DNA from: Streptomyces himalayensis subsp. himalayensis | GTDB lineage: Bacteria > Actinomycetota > Actinomycetes > Streptomycetales > Streptomycetaceae | Assembly: GCF_013778455.1 (NCBI RefSeq) | Contig: NZ_JACEHE010000010.1 | Coordinates: forward strand, 186,001-250,000 | Direction: 5' to 3' | DNA: 64,000 bases | Shown here: one piece after another, positions 41,405-50,567 of the stretch | Layout of the letters: the number at the start of each line of letters is the position of its first letter | Position numbering within the stretch: position 1 is the stretch's first letter | Program-made: the position numbers and the translations under genes | The notes under the pieces: generated by a model | The model's input: the letters and a program-made list of their open reading frames with translations, nothing else | Told to the model about the DNA's origin: nothing | Databases searched by the model: none

Positions 41405-43543
41405 TCACCTCGCCGCCGCGTGCCGCCCGCCGCCCCGCCTCTGCGCGCGCCTGCGCCTGAAAGCCGGGAACAGCAACCCGCCCAGCAGCAGCGGTATCAG
41501 CGTCAGCGGCCACCACGCGCGCGTGCTGCCGCCGTCGTCCTTCGCGGTCTCGGCCGCCAACGGCGCGTTGTCGGATCGCGCTGTGGCGGACGGCGTGGCG
41601 GAGGCGCGGGCCTTGGCCTTGGTGAGGACGACGTCGTTGCCGTCGCCGCCCCGGTAGCTGATGCGGTACTCGGTGCCCGCGAGCTTCACCTTGGCGCCCT
41701 CCCGGAGACCGGCGAAGGCGCCGGTGGTCTTCGCCTTGCCGGTGTGGGAGAGCAGGGTGATCTTCCCGGCCGGCTTCTCGCCCTCACCCTTCCCGGCCGT
41801 CACGTCGAGCTTCCCGGCGAGCTTGACCCGGCCGCCCACCTTGAGGGGCTTTCCGCCCGTACGCACGGCCAGCTCGCCGTCGGCACCCTGCGCGTAATCG
41901 CCGGTGATCGTCAGCGCCCCTTCGACCCGCCCCTCATTGGTCACCGAGCCCGCCACGGTGCCCTTCCCGGTGAGGGAGCGGCCGACCCGCAGCCCACCCC
42001 CCGCCGCTTTCCGCACGTCCAGGCGCGCCCCGGAAGCCGTGAGCCGGATCGCCTTGCTACGCGCCAGCGTGGTGTTCCCCGCGAGAGCGAGCGTGCCCTT
42101 GGTGACCGTCGTCGTGCCGGTATACGTCACATCGCCGCTCAGCGTCGTCGTGGCGGCGCCGGACTGGGTGAGGGAGCCGCTGCCGCTGATCTTGGACAGG
42201 ACGAGCGGCTTGGCCGTGTTGCGGAGCACCAGCGAGCCGTTGTCGACGACCTTGTAGAGGTCGCCCTTTGTGTACAGTCCGCTGTCGCCGCCCTTCTTGC
42301 CACTGCCAAGCCGCAGTACCGCGCCCTTTTCGATGGTCGTCGAGCCGTTGTAGTACTGGACGGCGGCGAAGGTGACGTCGTTGCCGCTGATCCCCTTGAT
42401 GACGATGTCCCCGGCACCCGGCGCGGACAGCGTGTCGTGGAACAGGCCGCCGCCGATGGGGGCGCCGAGCGTCACGGGTCCGTTGTAGGCGAAGGTGAGC
42501 AGGGAACGGGAGCGGGCCGCCAGCAGGTTGATGTATACGGTGTCCGCGGTCCCCGGCATGAAGATCTTGTTCGTGGTGCCGTCGCCCCACTGCACGTTGG
42601 CGCCCTTGATGTTGGTGCCGCGTTTGTTGACGTTCTTCCGCGCGGGCGTCCAGTTCAGGGCCGGGTCGCTGAGCGAGGCATTGGTGTCGCCGCCCTGGTT
42701 CGACCAGCTGTACTGGCCGGTGAGTACGACCTTGCTGCCGGGCCGGGACTGGACGTTGATGTCGCTGCCGTATTCGCGCTGGTAGAAGTCCATGCCCATG
42801 GTGACGGTCTGGCCGAGCGGGGTGTCCACGGTCCAGGTGCCCTGGTTGAGCACCTTGCGGACGTTCGGGAGCGACGTCGCGAACTCGGGCCGTCCGGCGT
42901 TGACCTGCGTGCCGTTGTCGATCACCCCGGAGAAGGAGTGGGTGCCCGACAGGTCCCAGGTGCCCCAGAGGAAGCGCGGCTGGGTGATCAGCCCTGAGCC
43001 GCTGATGGTGCCGAGGTTGTAGGCGCTCTTCAGGGAGAGCCGCAGGGTGCCGTCGACCCGGATGTTGTCCTGGTTGAGCCGGAACGCCGGGGTGTCGTAC
43101 GGGAAGTGGCCGATCAGCCCGGTCGTGCCGCCGTTGCCGTACTGCAGGGTCGCGCCGCGCTCGACCGTGACCGCGGGCGGGTCCGGGTTGCTCGTGGTCA
43201 CGTACGGATGGTTGCCACCCTGCGTGGTCACCTTCTGCCGCTGCCGGGACTTCGGGAGCGTGAAGTCGCTGTCCTTGGTGAGGACGAGCGTCCCGTTGCC
43301 GCGCACGGTGAGCGTGCCCTCGCCGCGGAACACCCCGTCGTACGTGGTTGTCCCGGTCGGCACGGTGACGACCGCGTCGCCGCCGAGCGTCACATCGCGG
43401 TCGGCGAGCACCGCAGCCGTCACGTCCTGTGCCCCTGCGGGCGCCGCCATCGCGTACGGTGCCGTGCCCACCACGTTCGTCGTCACGACGATCGCCGCCA
43501 GGGCCCCTACTCCTGCTGCTGCCTTACGGGCATTGCTCTTCAC
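41405..43543 (-). CDS. Large secreted beta-helix surface protein with PATR-type repeats
   Basis: A 712-residue exported protein. The signal peptide is at ~8-34 (AAAGVGALAAIVVTTNVVG). The body is made of autotransporter-associated beta-strand repeats (TFAAVQYYNGSTTIEKGAVL, then YTGTTTVTKGTLALAGNTTL), which form a right-handed beta helix. A C-terminal membrane anchor (WWPLTLIPLLLGGLLFPAF) with an Arg-rich tail follows an Ala/Ser/Thr linker; there is no LPxTG. The GTG at 43543 gives VKSNARKAAAG. It diverges from the MFS/GH43 operon, suggesting a role in polysaccharide binding or adhesion. Function unknown. Confidence 0.78.
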   Translation of the reverse strand: MKSNARKAAAGVGALAAIVVTTNVVGTAPYAMAAPAGAQDVTAAVLADRDVTLGGDAVVTVPTGTTTYDGVFRGEGTLTVRGNGTLVLTKDSDFTLPKSRQRQKVTTQGGNHPYVTTSNPDPPAVTVERGATLQYGNGGTTGLIGHFPYDTPAFRLNQDNIRVDGTLRLSLKSAYNLGTISGSGLITQPRFLWGTWDLSGTHSFSGVIDNGTQVNAGRPEFATSLPNVRKVLNQGTWTVDTPLGQTVTMGMDFYQREYGSDINVQSRPGSKVVLTGQYSWSNQGGDTNASLSDPALNWTPARKNVNKRGTNIKGANVQWGDGTTNKIFMPGTADTVYINLLAARSRSLLTFAYNGPVTLGAPIGGGLFHDTLSAPGAGDIVIKGISGNDVTFAAVQYYNGSTTIEKGAVLRLGSGKKGGDSGLYTKGDLYKVVDNGSLVLRNTAKPLVLSKISGSGSLTQSGAATTTLSGDVTYTGTTTVTKGTLALAGNTTLARSKAIRLTASGARLDVRKAAGGGLRVGRSLTGKGTVAGSVTNEGRVEGALTITGDYAQGADGELAVRTGGKPLKVGGRVKLAGKLDVTAGKGEGEKPAGKITLLSHTGKAKTTGAFAGLREGAKVKLAGTEYRISYRGGDGNDVVLTKAKARASATPSATARSDNAPLAAETAKDDGGSTRAWWPLTLIPLLLGGLLFPAFRRRRAQRRGGGRHAAAR

Positions 43544-43673
43544 ACTCCGGAGACGGGGCCACGCCCCACCGATAACAGAAATCTGCGAAAGGAATCTGCA
43601 CAGCATCGTCGCTTCCGACCCGTTGACCTGCCCTTAACCCGCCCGTACGGTTTCGGCGTTCGGAATGACAGAT

Positions 43674-43695
43674 GCGGTTCGGGATTTCGAACCGC
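43674..43695. promoter_or_regulatory. Inverted repeat GCGGTTCG-N6-CGAACCGC before the MFS gene
   Basis: Perfect 8-bp arms with a 6-base spacer, 22 bases before the MFS start codon and between divergent genes. A good operator candidate for the GH43 operon; its regulator is not identified. Confidence 0.5.
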
Positions 43696-43717
43696 GGGGT
43701 GTGAGGAGACGCGCGTA

Positions 43718-45022
43718 ATGGAGCGCAACGTGCTGGGCAAGGCCGCCTGGCGACTGCTGCCTTTCCTGGGGCTGCTGTATGTGATCGCATACATCGACCG
43801 CTCGAACGTCGGCTTTGCGAAACTGGAGCTCCAGGCCGAACTCGACGTCAGCGCCACCGCCTTCACCCTGGGACAGGTCTTCTTCTTCACCGCGTACGCA
43901 CTCTTCGAGGTGCCCAGCAACCTCATGCTGCACCGCGTCGGCGCCCACCGGTGGATCGCGCGCATCCTCGTCACCTGGGGCCTCGTCACGGTCGCCACCA
44001 CGCTGGTGCACACCACATGGCAGTTCTACCTGGCGCGCTTCGCGCTCGGCGCGGCCGAAGCCGGGTTCTTCCCCGGGGTGCTCTACTACCTGTCCCGCTG
44101 GTTCCCCGGCAGCCACCGCGGCCGCGCCATCGGTGCGTTCATGCTCGCGGCCCCCGCGTCGTTCATCATCGGCAATCCCCTCATGGGCGCGCTCATGGAC
44201 CTCGACGGGACATGGGGCCTCGACGGCTGGCAGTGGGTGTTCCTCGCCACCGGCATCCCCGCCGTGCTGGTCGCCCCGCTCGTCCTGGCCCTGCTGCCCG
44301 CCGGCCCGGAGCAGGCGCGCTGGCTGGCCCCGGACGAGAAGCAGTGGCTGACCGACGTGCTCGCCGCCGACCAGGCGGAGGCGGGCGCACAGCCGCACCG
44401 CACCCTCGCGGTGCTCCGAGACCGCCGCGTCCTGACAGCGGCGGTGTTCTTCCTGGCGTTCCCGCTCTCCACCTACGGGCTGTCGTTCTGGCTCCCGACC
44501 ATCATCGACGGGTTCGGTGACCTGACGGGCACTCAGGTCGGCTTCGTCTCGGCCATCCCGTACGTGTGCGTCGCCGTCGGCCTGGTCGTGGTGCCGCGCC
44601 TCGTGGCCCGTCATGACACCCCGTACGTGTGGATCGCAGCGATGCTCGCCCTGACCATCGCAGGGTTCACCGTCGCCGCGCTCTTCGGCTCGCCCGTCGT
44701 CCAGATGCTCGGCCTGTGCGCGGCCGCCGTCGGCGGCTACGCCGCGCAGCCCGCATTCTGGGCGCTCATCCCGCGTTTCCTGACCGGCGTGGCGGCGGCT
44801 GCCGGCATCGCCGCTGTCAACGCGGTCGGGAACCTCGGCGGCGGATTCGGACCGCTCGGCATCGCGGCGGTCGTCGACTCCACCGGCAGCGCACTCACCG
44901 GCCTGATGTTCCTGCTCGCGATCGCGGTCCTGGGGCTGCTCGCCGTCCCGCTGCTGCGCCGCGCGCTGACCCCTCGTGCTTCCGTTCCGACCACTCCCCA
45001 GCCGGAAAGGCAGACCGCATGA
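43718..45022 (+). CDS. MFS transporter, anion:cation symporter (ACS) family
   Basis: A 434-residue 12-span transporter. It starts LPFLGLLYVIAYIDRSNVGF, the hallmark of ACS-family members (ExuT, GarP, TatP-like), with GAAEAGFFPGVLYYLSRWFP in span 4. Such proteins import hexuronates and other organic anions. The following GH43 overlaps by four bases, so it probably imports the product or substrate of that hydrolase, for example uronate-containing pectin fragments. ATG 43718 has GAGGAG upstream. Confidence 0.9.
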   Translation: MERNVLGKAAWRLLPFLGLLYVIAYIDRSNVGFAKLELQAELDVSATAFTLGQVFFFTAYALFEVPSNLMLHRVGAHRWIARILVTWGLVTVATTLVHTTWQFYLARFALGAAEAGFFPGVLYYLSRWFPGSHRGRAIGAFMLAAPASFIIGNPLMGALMDLDGTWGLDGWQWVFLATGIPAVLVAPLVLALLPAGPEQARWLAPDEKQWLTDVLAADQAEAGAQPHRTLAVLRDRRVLTAAVFFLAFPLSTYGLSFWLPTIIDGFGDLTGTQVGFVSAIPYVCVAVGLVVVPRLVARHDTPYVWIAAMLALTIAGFTVAALFGSPVVQMLGLCAAAVGGYAAQPAFWALIPRFLTGVAAAAGIAAVNAVGNLGGGFGPLGIAAVVDSTGSALTGLMFLLAIAVLGLLAVPLLRRALTPRASVPTTPQPERQTA

Positions 45023-46107
45023 GCCACAGCGAAGTCCCCCGCCGGGAACCGGTGCTGAAGGGAGCCCCGGCCGTGGGCGCCTTCACCACCGTGCCGGCCG
45101 TCGGCGAGGCCGCCGCATCGCCGGCCGGCGCCGAGGGCGCGTCCTACGCCAACCCGCTCGTCCCCAACCGCGCCGACCCCCACGTCCACCGCCACACCGA
45201 CGGCCACTACTACTTCACCGCGACCGCTCCCGAGTACGACCGGATCATCCTGCGGCGCTCCCGCACCCTGCGCGGGCTGACCGACGCCCCGGAGTCTGTG
45301 ATCTGGAAGAAGCACACGACCGGTGACACGGGCGCGCACATCTGGGCGCCAGAAATCCATTACATCGACGGCAAGTGGTACATCTACTTCGCCGCCGCGC
45401 CCGCGGAAGACGAGTGGAAGATCCGCATCTGGGTCCTGGAGAACACCGCCGCCGACCCCTTCGAGGACAGCTGGACGGAGAAGGGGCAGATCACCACCGC
45501 CTGGGACACCTTCTCGCTCGACGCCACCACCTTCACCCACCGCGGCACCCGCTATCTCGCCTGGGCGCAGTACGAGCCCGGCATGGACAACAACACGGGC
45601 GTCTTCCTCTCCGCGATGGCGAACCCCTGGACACTGACCGGCCCGCAGATTCGTCTCACCACACCCGAGTACGACTGGGAGTGCATCGGACACAAGGTCA
45701 ACGAGGGCCCGTCCGTCATCCAGCGGGGCGGCCGCGTCCTCATGTCGTACTCGGCATCCGCGACCGACCACCACTACTGCCTCGGCCTGCTCACCGCCCA
45801 CGACGACAGCGACCTGATGGACCCGGCCTCCTGGACCAAGTCGCCGACCCCCGTCTTCACCAGCAACGACACGACGAAGCAGTACGGGCCGGGGCACAAC
45901 TGCTTCACGGTCGCCGAGGACGGCCGCACCGACGTCCTCGTCTACCACGCCCGCCAGTACAAGGAGATCACCGGCGAGCCGCTGAACGACCCCAACCGCC
46001 ACACCCGCATCCAGCCGCTCGGCTGGAACGCCGACGGCACCCCGGACTTCGGCATCCCGCTCGCGGACACCGCCGTCCACGGTGCTACTTCGCCCGCCAC
46101 TCACTGA
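45019..46107 (+). CDS. GH43 glycoside hydrolase (arabinofuranosidase/xylosidase-like)
   Basis: A 362-residue five-bladed beta-propeller. The catalytic base Asp is in NRADPHVHRHTDGHYYFTA, the pKa-modulating Asp in SLDATTF and the general acid Glu in VNEGPSV. The N-terminus (PRREPVLKGAPAVGAFTTV) looks like a damaged Tat signal: the twin Arg and VLKG remain, but with an extra residue and Pro/Glu in the core. It may therefore act inside the cell, which fits its translational coupling to the MFS importer. Confidence 0.88.
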   Translation: MSHSEVPRREPVLKGAPAVGAFTTVPAVGEAAASPAGAEGASYANPLVPNRADPHVHRHTDGHYYFTATAPEYDRIILRRSRTLRGLTDAPESVIWKKHTTGDTGAHIWAPEIHYIDGKWYIYFAAAPAEDEWKIRIWVLENTAADPFEDSWTEKGQITTAWDTFSLDATTFTHRGTRYLAWAQYEPGMDNNTGVFLSAMANPWTLTGPQIRLTTPEYDWECIGHKVNEGPSVIQRGGRVLMSYSASATDHHYCLGLLTAHDDSDLMDPASWTKSPTPVFTSNDTTKQYGPGHNCFTVAEDGRTDVLVYHARQYKEITGEPLNDPNRHTRIQPLGWNADGTPDFGIPLADTAVHGATSPATH

Positions 46108-46122
46108 AGGAGAGCGCCTGAG

Positions 46123-47535
46123 ATGAGACGTGCGTATGCGATCTTCCTCGCCCTGTGCTGTGCCGTCGCCGCCGCGTTAGCGACGGCCGGCCCGGCCTCG
46201 GCGGCACCGGGGACCATCACCAACGGCACGCAGTTCACGGACACGTCCGGCGCCGCCGTCCACGCGCACGGCGGCGGCGTCATCAAGGTCGGCTCGTACT
46301 ACTACTGGTTCGGCGAGCACCGCAACGCCGACAACACCTTCCGGTACGTGGACGCCTACCGCTCCACCGACCTGAAGAACTGGGAGTTCCGGGGCCACGT
46401 CCTGACCCAGTCCACCGACCCGGAACTCGCCGTGGCCAACATCGAGCGGCCGAAGGTCATGTACAACGCGGCCACCGGCAAGTTCGTGATGTGGATGCAC
46501 AAGGAGAACGGCTCCGACTACAGCGAGGCCCGCGCCGCCGTCGCCGTCTCCGACACCGTCGATGGGAACTACACCTGGCAGGGCAGCTTCCGCCCCCTCG
46601 GCCAGCACATGTCCCGCGACATCACAGTCTTCGTCGACACCGACGGCACCGGCTACATGATCTCCGCGGCGCGCGAGAACTACGACCTGCACATCTACCG
46701 GCTCACCGCCGACTACACCGGTATCGAGAGCCTGGTCGCCAACCCCTGGCCGGGCGGCCACCGCGAGGCCCCGGCCCTGTTCAAGCGGAACGGCGTCTAC
46801 TTCATGCTGACGTCGGGCGCCACCGGCTGGAGCCCCAACCAGCAGCAGTACGCCACGGCCACGAACCTCGCCGGTCCCTGGTCGGCGATGGCTAACACCG
46901 GCGACTCCACGGCATACGGCTCGCAGACGACGTACGTCCTGCCCGTGCAGGGGAGTTCAGGCACCTCGTATCTCTACATGGGCGACCGCTGGGGCAACTC
47001 CTTCGGCGGGACCGTCAACGACTCCCGCTACGTCTGGCTGCCGCTGACCTTCCCGACCTCCACCTCGATGTCCATGTCCTGGTCCCCGGAGGTCACCGTC
47101 GACACGGCAACCGGGACCGTAACCGGCACGAGCGCCACGTACAACACGCTGATCGCCCGCCACTCCTCCAAGTGCGCCGACGTGACCAGCCAGTCGCTGT
47201 GGCAGGGAGCCCAGATCAAGCAGTACGACTGCAACGGCGGCAACAACCAGAAGTACTGGTTCAAGTCCGTCGGCAGCGGCTACTACCAGCTGATGGTCCG
47301 GGGCAGCTCCCTGTGCGTGCAGGAGAACGCCACCACGGTCACGCAGGAGAACTGCAACGCCTCCGCGACCAGCCAGCAGTGGTCGCTCACCACCACCGGC
47401 TCCTACGTCAACGTCATATCCCGCGCGACCGGCGAGTGCCTGGACGTGAACGGCGCGTCCACCGCCAACTCCGCCGCGATCATCACCTACACCTGCAACG
47501 GAGGAACCAACCAGCAGTGGACGCGCGGCACATGA
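46123..47535 (+). CDS. Secreted GH43 hydrolase with ricin-type (CBM13) lectin domain
   Basis: A 470-residue exported enzyme with a signal peptide to about residue 28 (GPASAAPG). Residues ~30-335 form a beta-propeller (GGGVIKVGSYYYWFGEHRN, then NIERPKVMYNAATGKFVMWM, then SRDITVFVDTDGTGYMISAA), matching GH43 subfamily 24 exo-beta-1,3-galactanase-like proteins. Residues ~340-470 are a ricin-B lectin with QxW repeats (NQKYWF, SQQWSL, NQQWTR). It probably trims galactan side chains. It lies 15 bases after the previous GH43. Exact specificity is inferred. Confidence 0.85.
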   Translation: MRRAYAIFLALCCAVAAALATAGPASAAPGTITNGTQFTDTSGAAVHAHGGGVIKVGSYYYWFGEHRNADNTFRYVDAYRSTDLKNWEFRGHVLTQSTDPELAVANIERPKVMYNAATGKFVMWMHKENGSDYSEARAAVAVSDTVDGNYTWQGSFRPLGQHMSRDITVFVDTDGTGYMISAARENYDLHIYRLTADYTGIESLVANPWPGGHREAPALFKRNGVYFMLTSGATGWSPNQQQYATATNLAGPWSAMANTGDSTAYGSQTTYVLPVQGSSGTSYLYMGDRWGNSFGGTVNDSRYVWLPLTFPTSTSMSMSWSPEVTVDTATGTVTGTSATYNTLIARHSSKCADVTSQSLWQGAQIKQYDCNGGNNQKYWFKSVGSGYYQLMVRGSSLCVQENATTVTQENCNASATSQQWSLTTTGSYVNVISRATGECLDVNGASTANSAAIITYTCNGGTNQQWTRGT

Positions 47536-47541
47536 CAACCG

Positions 47542-49263
47542 CTAGAGCAGCAGGTCGATCGCGTCGACCGACGTGCCCGCGCTGAGATAGCCCGTCGATC
47601 CCGAGCCGCTCACCACGTTGATCTTCAGGGTGTTGTACTGGCTGGTGTCCGTCCTCCAGGCACTCGCCGGGATGCTGTAGGTGAACGTGTGGTTGTTGCC
47701 CCGGTACGAGCCGCAGGTCAGGGACCGCGTGCTCGGCTGGGTGGGCGGTGAGGGGATCGCCGACGTCCATGCGTCGTTGACGACGACCTGCGGCCGGCCG
47801 TTCGAGAAGGCCGTCGTCACGCCGATGCGCAGGGTGTGCGCGGCGGCGGCCTGCGCCGCGGTCAGCTTGAAGTAGACGATGATCCCGCTGTTGACGTCCT
47901 TCCAGAGGTAGCAGGGGAAGGCCGACGTCTCACTGCCGCTGCCGATCACCACGTTGCCGGTCCAGGAGGCGGCCCGGGCGTCGGACGGATGCGCGTACGT
48001 CATCAGCTCGGCGTTCTTGAAGCCGCTCGGGGTGCCGTTCCAGTCGCCGATCCGCCAGATGGCGCTCGCGTTGCCCGGGTCGTTGGAGGACGGGATGGTG
48101 AGCGTGTTGAGGGTGGTCGTGGCGCCCGCACTCACCGTCACGGACGCGGTGTGGACGGCGAGTTCGCCCTTGTAGACGGTGAGGGTGTACGTGCCCGGCA
48201 GCACACCTCCGATGGAGAAGTAGCCGTCCGAGGCGCGGGCGGAACCCCAGTACTGGGCCGCCGAGTTGGCCAGCCCCACCGTGTACGGGTACGACGTGTT
48301 CCGGCCCGCGATGCCGACGCCCGCGACCCTGCCCCGCCCGCTCGCCGGTACGTACCCGGAGATGCCGAGCGAGTCCGCCCACGGGGTGGTGAGGGTGCCC
48401 GGGAACAGCGACGAGGAGGGCGCGCTGCCGTCCGTGAAGGCGATGACGTACGGGCCCTGGAGGCCGAACCGCTGGGCATCGGTCTGGCTCTGGGCGTAGT
48501 ACAGGATCTCGTACAGGCCGCCGCCGTCCGCGCTCTGGTGGCGTAGGAGGGAGCGGTAGAAGGGACCGCCGGAGGCCTTCTCGTGGTTGCTGCGCACGAT
48601 CCACAGGCCGACGCCGCCGGAGGACCAGCCGATGTGGTCGTAGTCCATCACCCGGCGCTTGGAGTAGTGCTTCGAGCGGGTCTGGCCGTCGGACTTCGCG
48701 AACACGTCCGAGGCCTCGATGGTGCTGTTCGTGTACGTGTAGGAGTCGGGCTCGTCGTTGAGGAACAGGCCCTTCTTGACGCGCAGGATGTAGCGGGTCG
48801 CCGACACCGACGAGTCGGCCTTGTTGGTCCACAGGTAGACGTTGTTCTCGCCGCTGCGGGCCGCGTAGTAGTGCTTGAGCGTGCCGTAGGCGACGGAGAC
48901 GAGGATCGTCGAGCCGGACTGCTTGATGCTGACCGTGGAGCTGCCGAGGCCTGACTCGATGTGCGAGTTCATGCCTCCGTAGCCCTGGTACTCCGTGCCC
49001 TTGTAGACCAGCGATGTCAGGTCGCCGTTGTTCTTGCTGACCTTGAAGACGAGGTTGGCGCCGGTGTCGATCACGTAGTTCGAGCCGTCGTCGGACCAGC
49101 CGAAGGTGGCGGCGCTCGCCTGCTGCGCGAGGACGGTGCCACCGGTGACGGCGGCACCGGCTGCCGCTCCGGCGCCGATGATGAACTTCCGGCGGCCGAC
49201 GCGGCGATGGGACGGCGGTGTGGGGTGGCGGTCGGACGGCGGCGAGGGCTGCTGCTGCGACAC
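47542..49263 (-). CDS. Secreted rhamnogalacturonan lyase (PL4)
   Basis: A 573-residue exported enzyme with a Tat signal (GRRKFIIGAGAAAGAAV, residues 23-47). The N-terminal beta-sandwich (~55-300, NYVIDTGANLVFKVSKNNGD) is the PL4 catalytic domain cleaving the rhamnogalacturonan I backbone by beta-elimination. It is followed by a fibronectin-like domain (GYFSIGGVLPGTYTLTVYKG) and a C-terminal CBM-like domain (AIWRIGDWNGTPSGF to the end), the standard fungal/actinobacterial three-domain layout. The GTG at 49263 follows AAGGAG. It is divergent from the acetylesterase. Confidence 0.9.
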   Translation of the reverse strand: MSQQQPSPPSDRHPTPPSHRRVGRRKFIIGAGAAAGAAVTGGTVLAQQASAATFGWSDDGSNYVIDTGANLVFKVSKNNGDLTSLVYKGTEYQGYGGMNSHIESGLGSSTVSIKQSGSTILVSVAYGTLKHYYAARSGENNVYLWTNKADSSVSATRYILRVKKGLFLNDEPDSYTYTNSTIEASDVFAKSDGQTRSKHYSKRRVMDYDHIGWSSGGVGLWIVRSNHEKASGGPFYRSLLRHQSADGGGLYEILYYAQSQTDAQRFGLQGPYVIAFTDGSAPSSSLFPGTLTTPWADSLGISGYVPASGRGRVAGVGIAGRNTSYPYTVGLANSAAQYWGSARASDGYFSIGGVLPGTYTLTVYKGELAVHTASVTVSAGATTTLNTLTIPSSNDPGNASAIWRIGDWNGTPSGFKNAELMTYAHPSDARAASWTGNVVIGSGSETSAFPCYLWKDVNSGIIVYFKLTAAQAAAAHTLRIGVTTAFSNGRPQVVVNDAWTSAIPSPPTQPSTRSLTCGSYRGNNHTFTYSIPASAWRTDTSQYNTLKINVVSGSGSTGYLSAGTSVDAIDLLL

Positions 49264-49384
49264 GGTGGTGCTCCTTGGTGCTGGGGGTGGGGGGTGGGCG
49301 TGACGATCTGTGGTTGCCGTCGGACGTGAAGAGGTTGCCGGGGCGCGAAAGGTTGCCTGTCGGATTTGGCCGCTTCACCCTCTA

Positions 49385-49396
49385 GAAAGCGCTTGC
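49385..49396. promoter_or_regulatory. LacI-type operator-like site GAAAGCGCTTGC
   Basis: A CG-centred near-palindrome in the PL4/acetylesterase divergent promoter. It differs from GAAAGCGCTTTC at 61496, beside a LacI gene, at one position. It is the form seen for Streptomyces LacI/CebR-type repressors. Confidence 0.55.
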
Positions 49397-49478
49397 TTCC
49401 GGGGCGTATGGTCCCGGCGAAGGATCTGTCATGCCCATTCCGCTGCCCGAGCCGCCCGAGCCGCCCGAGGAGACAGCC

Positions 49479-50567
49479 ATGCGCCGAGCCGGTACCGCAC
49501 TGCTGGCCACCCTGACCGCCGCAACCGCGCTGGGAGCCGCGCCCGTCGCCCATGCCGATGCGGATGTCGATGCCCAAGCCCAAGCCCAAGCGCGCGCGAT
49601 CGCGCCCGACTGCACCGGCACCGCACCCGTCGTGTGCCACGCCGACGTCGCCCCCGGTACCTACACCGTGATCGTCACCCTTGGCGGTGACGAGGCGGGC
49701 AGCACCTCCGTCACCGCCGAGACGCGCCGGACGCTGCTCGCCGAGACGGCGACGGCGGCGGGGGAGAAGGTCAGACGCACCTTCACCGTCGACGTCCGCA
49801 CCCCCGAGGGCGAGCCCACAGGCCCGGCCGGCAGCCCGGGACTCGATCTGTACCTCGGCGGCGCGTCACCGAAGCTCGACTCGCTCAAGGTGGTCCCGGC
49901 CCCGGGGACCCCGAAGATCGTTCTGGTCGGCGACTCCACCGTCTGCGACCAGCCCGGCGACCCGTACTCGGGATGGGGCCAGCAGCTGCCGCAGTATCTG
50001 CGGCGCGGCATCGCGGTCGCCAACTACGCGGATTCCGGGGAGGGTTCACAGTCCGTACTGGACAATCCGGCGCTGTTCCCTGCCGCCCTGGAACGCGTAC
50101 GCCATGACGACCTGGTGCTGATCCAGCTCGCGCACAACGACAAGCAGACGCCCCGGGACGTCTATCGCGCCAACCTCACCACCATGATCGAGTCGGTGCG
50201 CGAGCGTGGCGGCACGCCCGTGCTCGTCACGCCCATCGTGCGCCGCTGGTTCAACTCGGACGGCACCCTGAACAACGGCACGGCTCTGCTCGTCAACGGC
50301 CTCGGCGTCGACCTACCGGCTGAAATGCGGTCCCTGTCCGCCGAGTTGGACGTTCCGCTGATCGACCTCACGGCACTCACCAAGCAGCGCGTCGAGGAAC
50401 TGGGCCCCGAGGCGTCCAAGGCGCTGTACCTCTACAACGAGAAGCGCGACAACACCCACACATCGGTGCGCGGCGCCACCGAGTACGCGACGCTGGTGCT
50501 GGGCGAACTGCGCGCCCAGCACCTGGTCGACGACAGGGTTCTGGCTCCGGGCGCCATCGCGGAGTAG
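49479..50567 (+). CDS. Secreted SGNH esterase, rhamnogalacturonan acetylesterase-like (CE12)
   Basis: A 362-residue exported esterase removing acetyl groups from pectin. The signal peptide MRRAGTALLATLTAATALG ends near AHA. A ~100-residue N-terminal beta domain is followed by the SGNH fold: block I VLVGDSTVCD (Ser), block III AHNDKQ (Asn) and block V DNTHTSVRGA (Asp, His). The ATG at 49479 has GAGGAG and begins the signal peptide cleanly; ATG 49431 would add a PEPPEP repeat in front. It is divergent from the PL4 lyase that needs deacetylated substrate. Confidence 0.88.
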   Translation: MRRAGTALLATLTAATALGAAPVAHADADVDAQAQAQARAIAPDCTGTAPVVCHADVAPGTYTVIVTLGGDEAGSTSVTAETRRTLLAETATAAGEKVRRTFTVDVRTPEGEPTGPAGSPGLDLYLGGASPKLDSLKVVPAPGTPKIVLVGDSTVCDQPGDPYSGWGQQLPQYLRRGIAVANYADSGEGSQSVLDNPALFPAALERVRHDDLVLIQLAHNDKQTPRDVYRANLTTMIESVRERGGTPVLVTPIVRRWFNSDGTLNNGTALLVNGLGVDLPAEMRSLSAELDVPLIDLTALTKQRVEELGPEASKALYLYNEKRDNTHTSVRGATEYATLVLGELRAQHLVDDRVLAPGAIAE

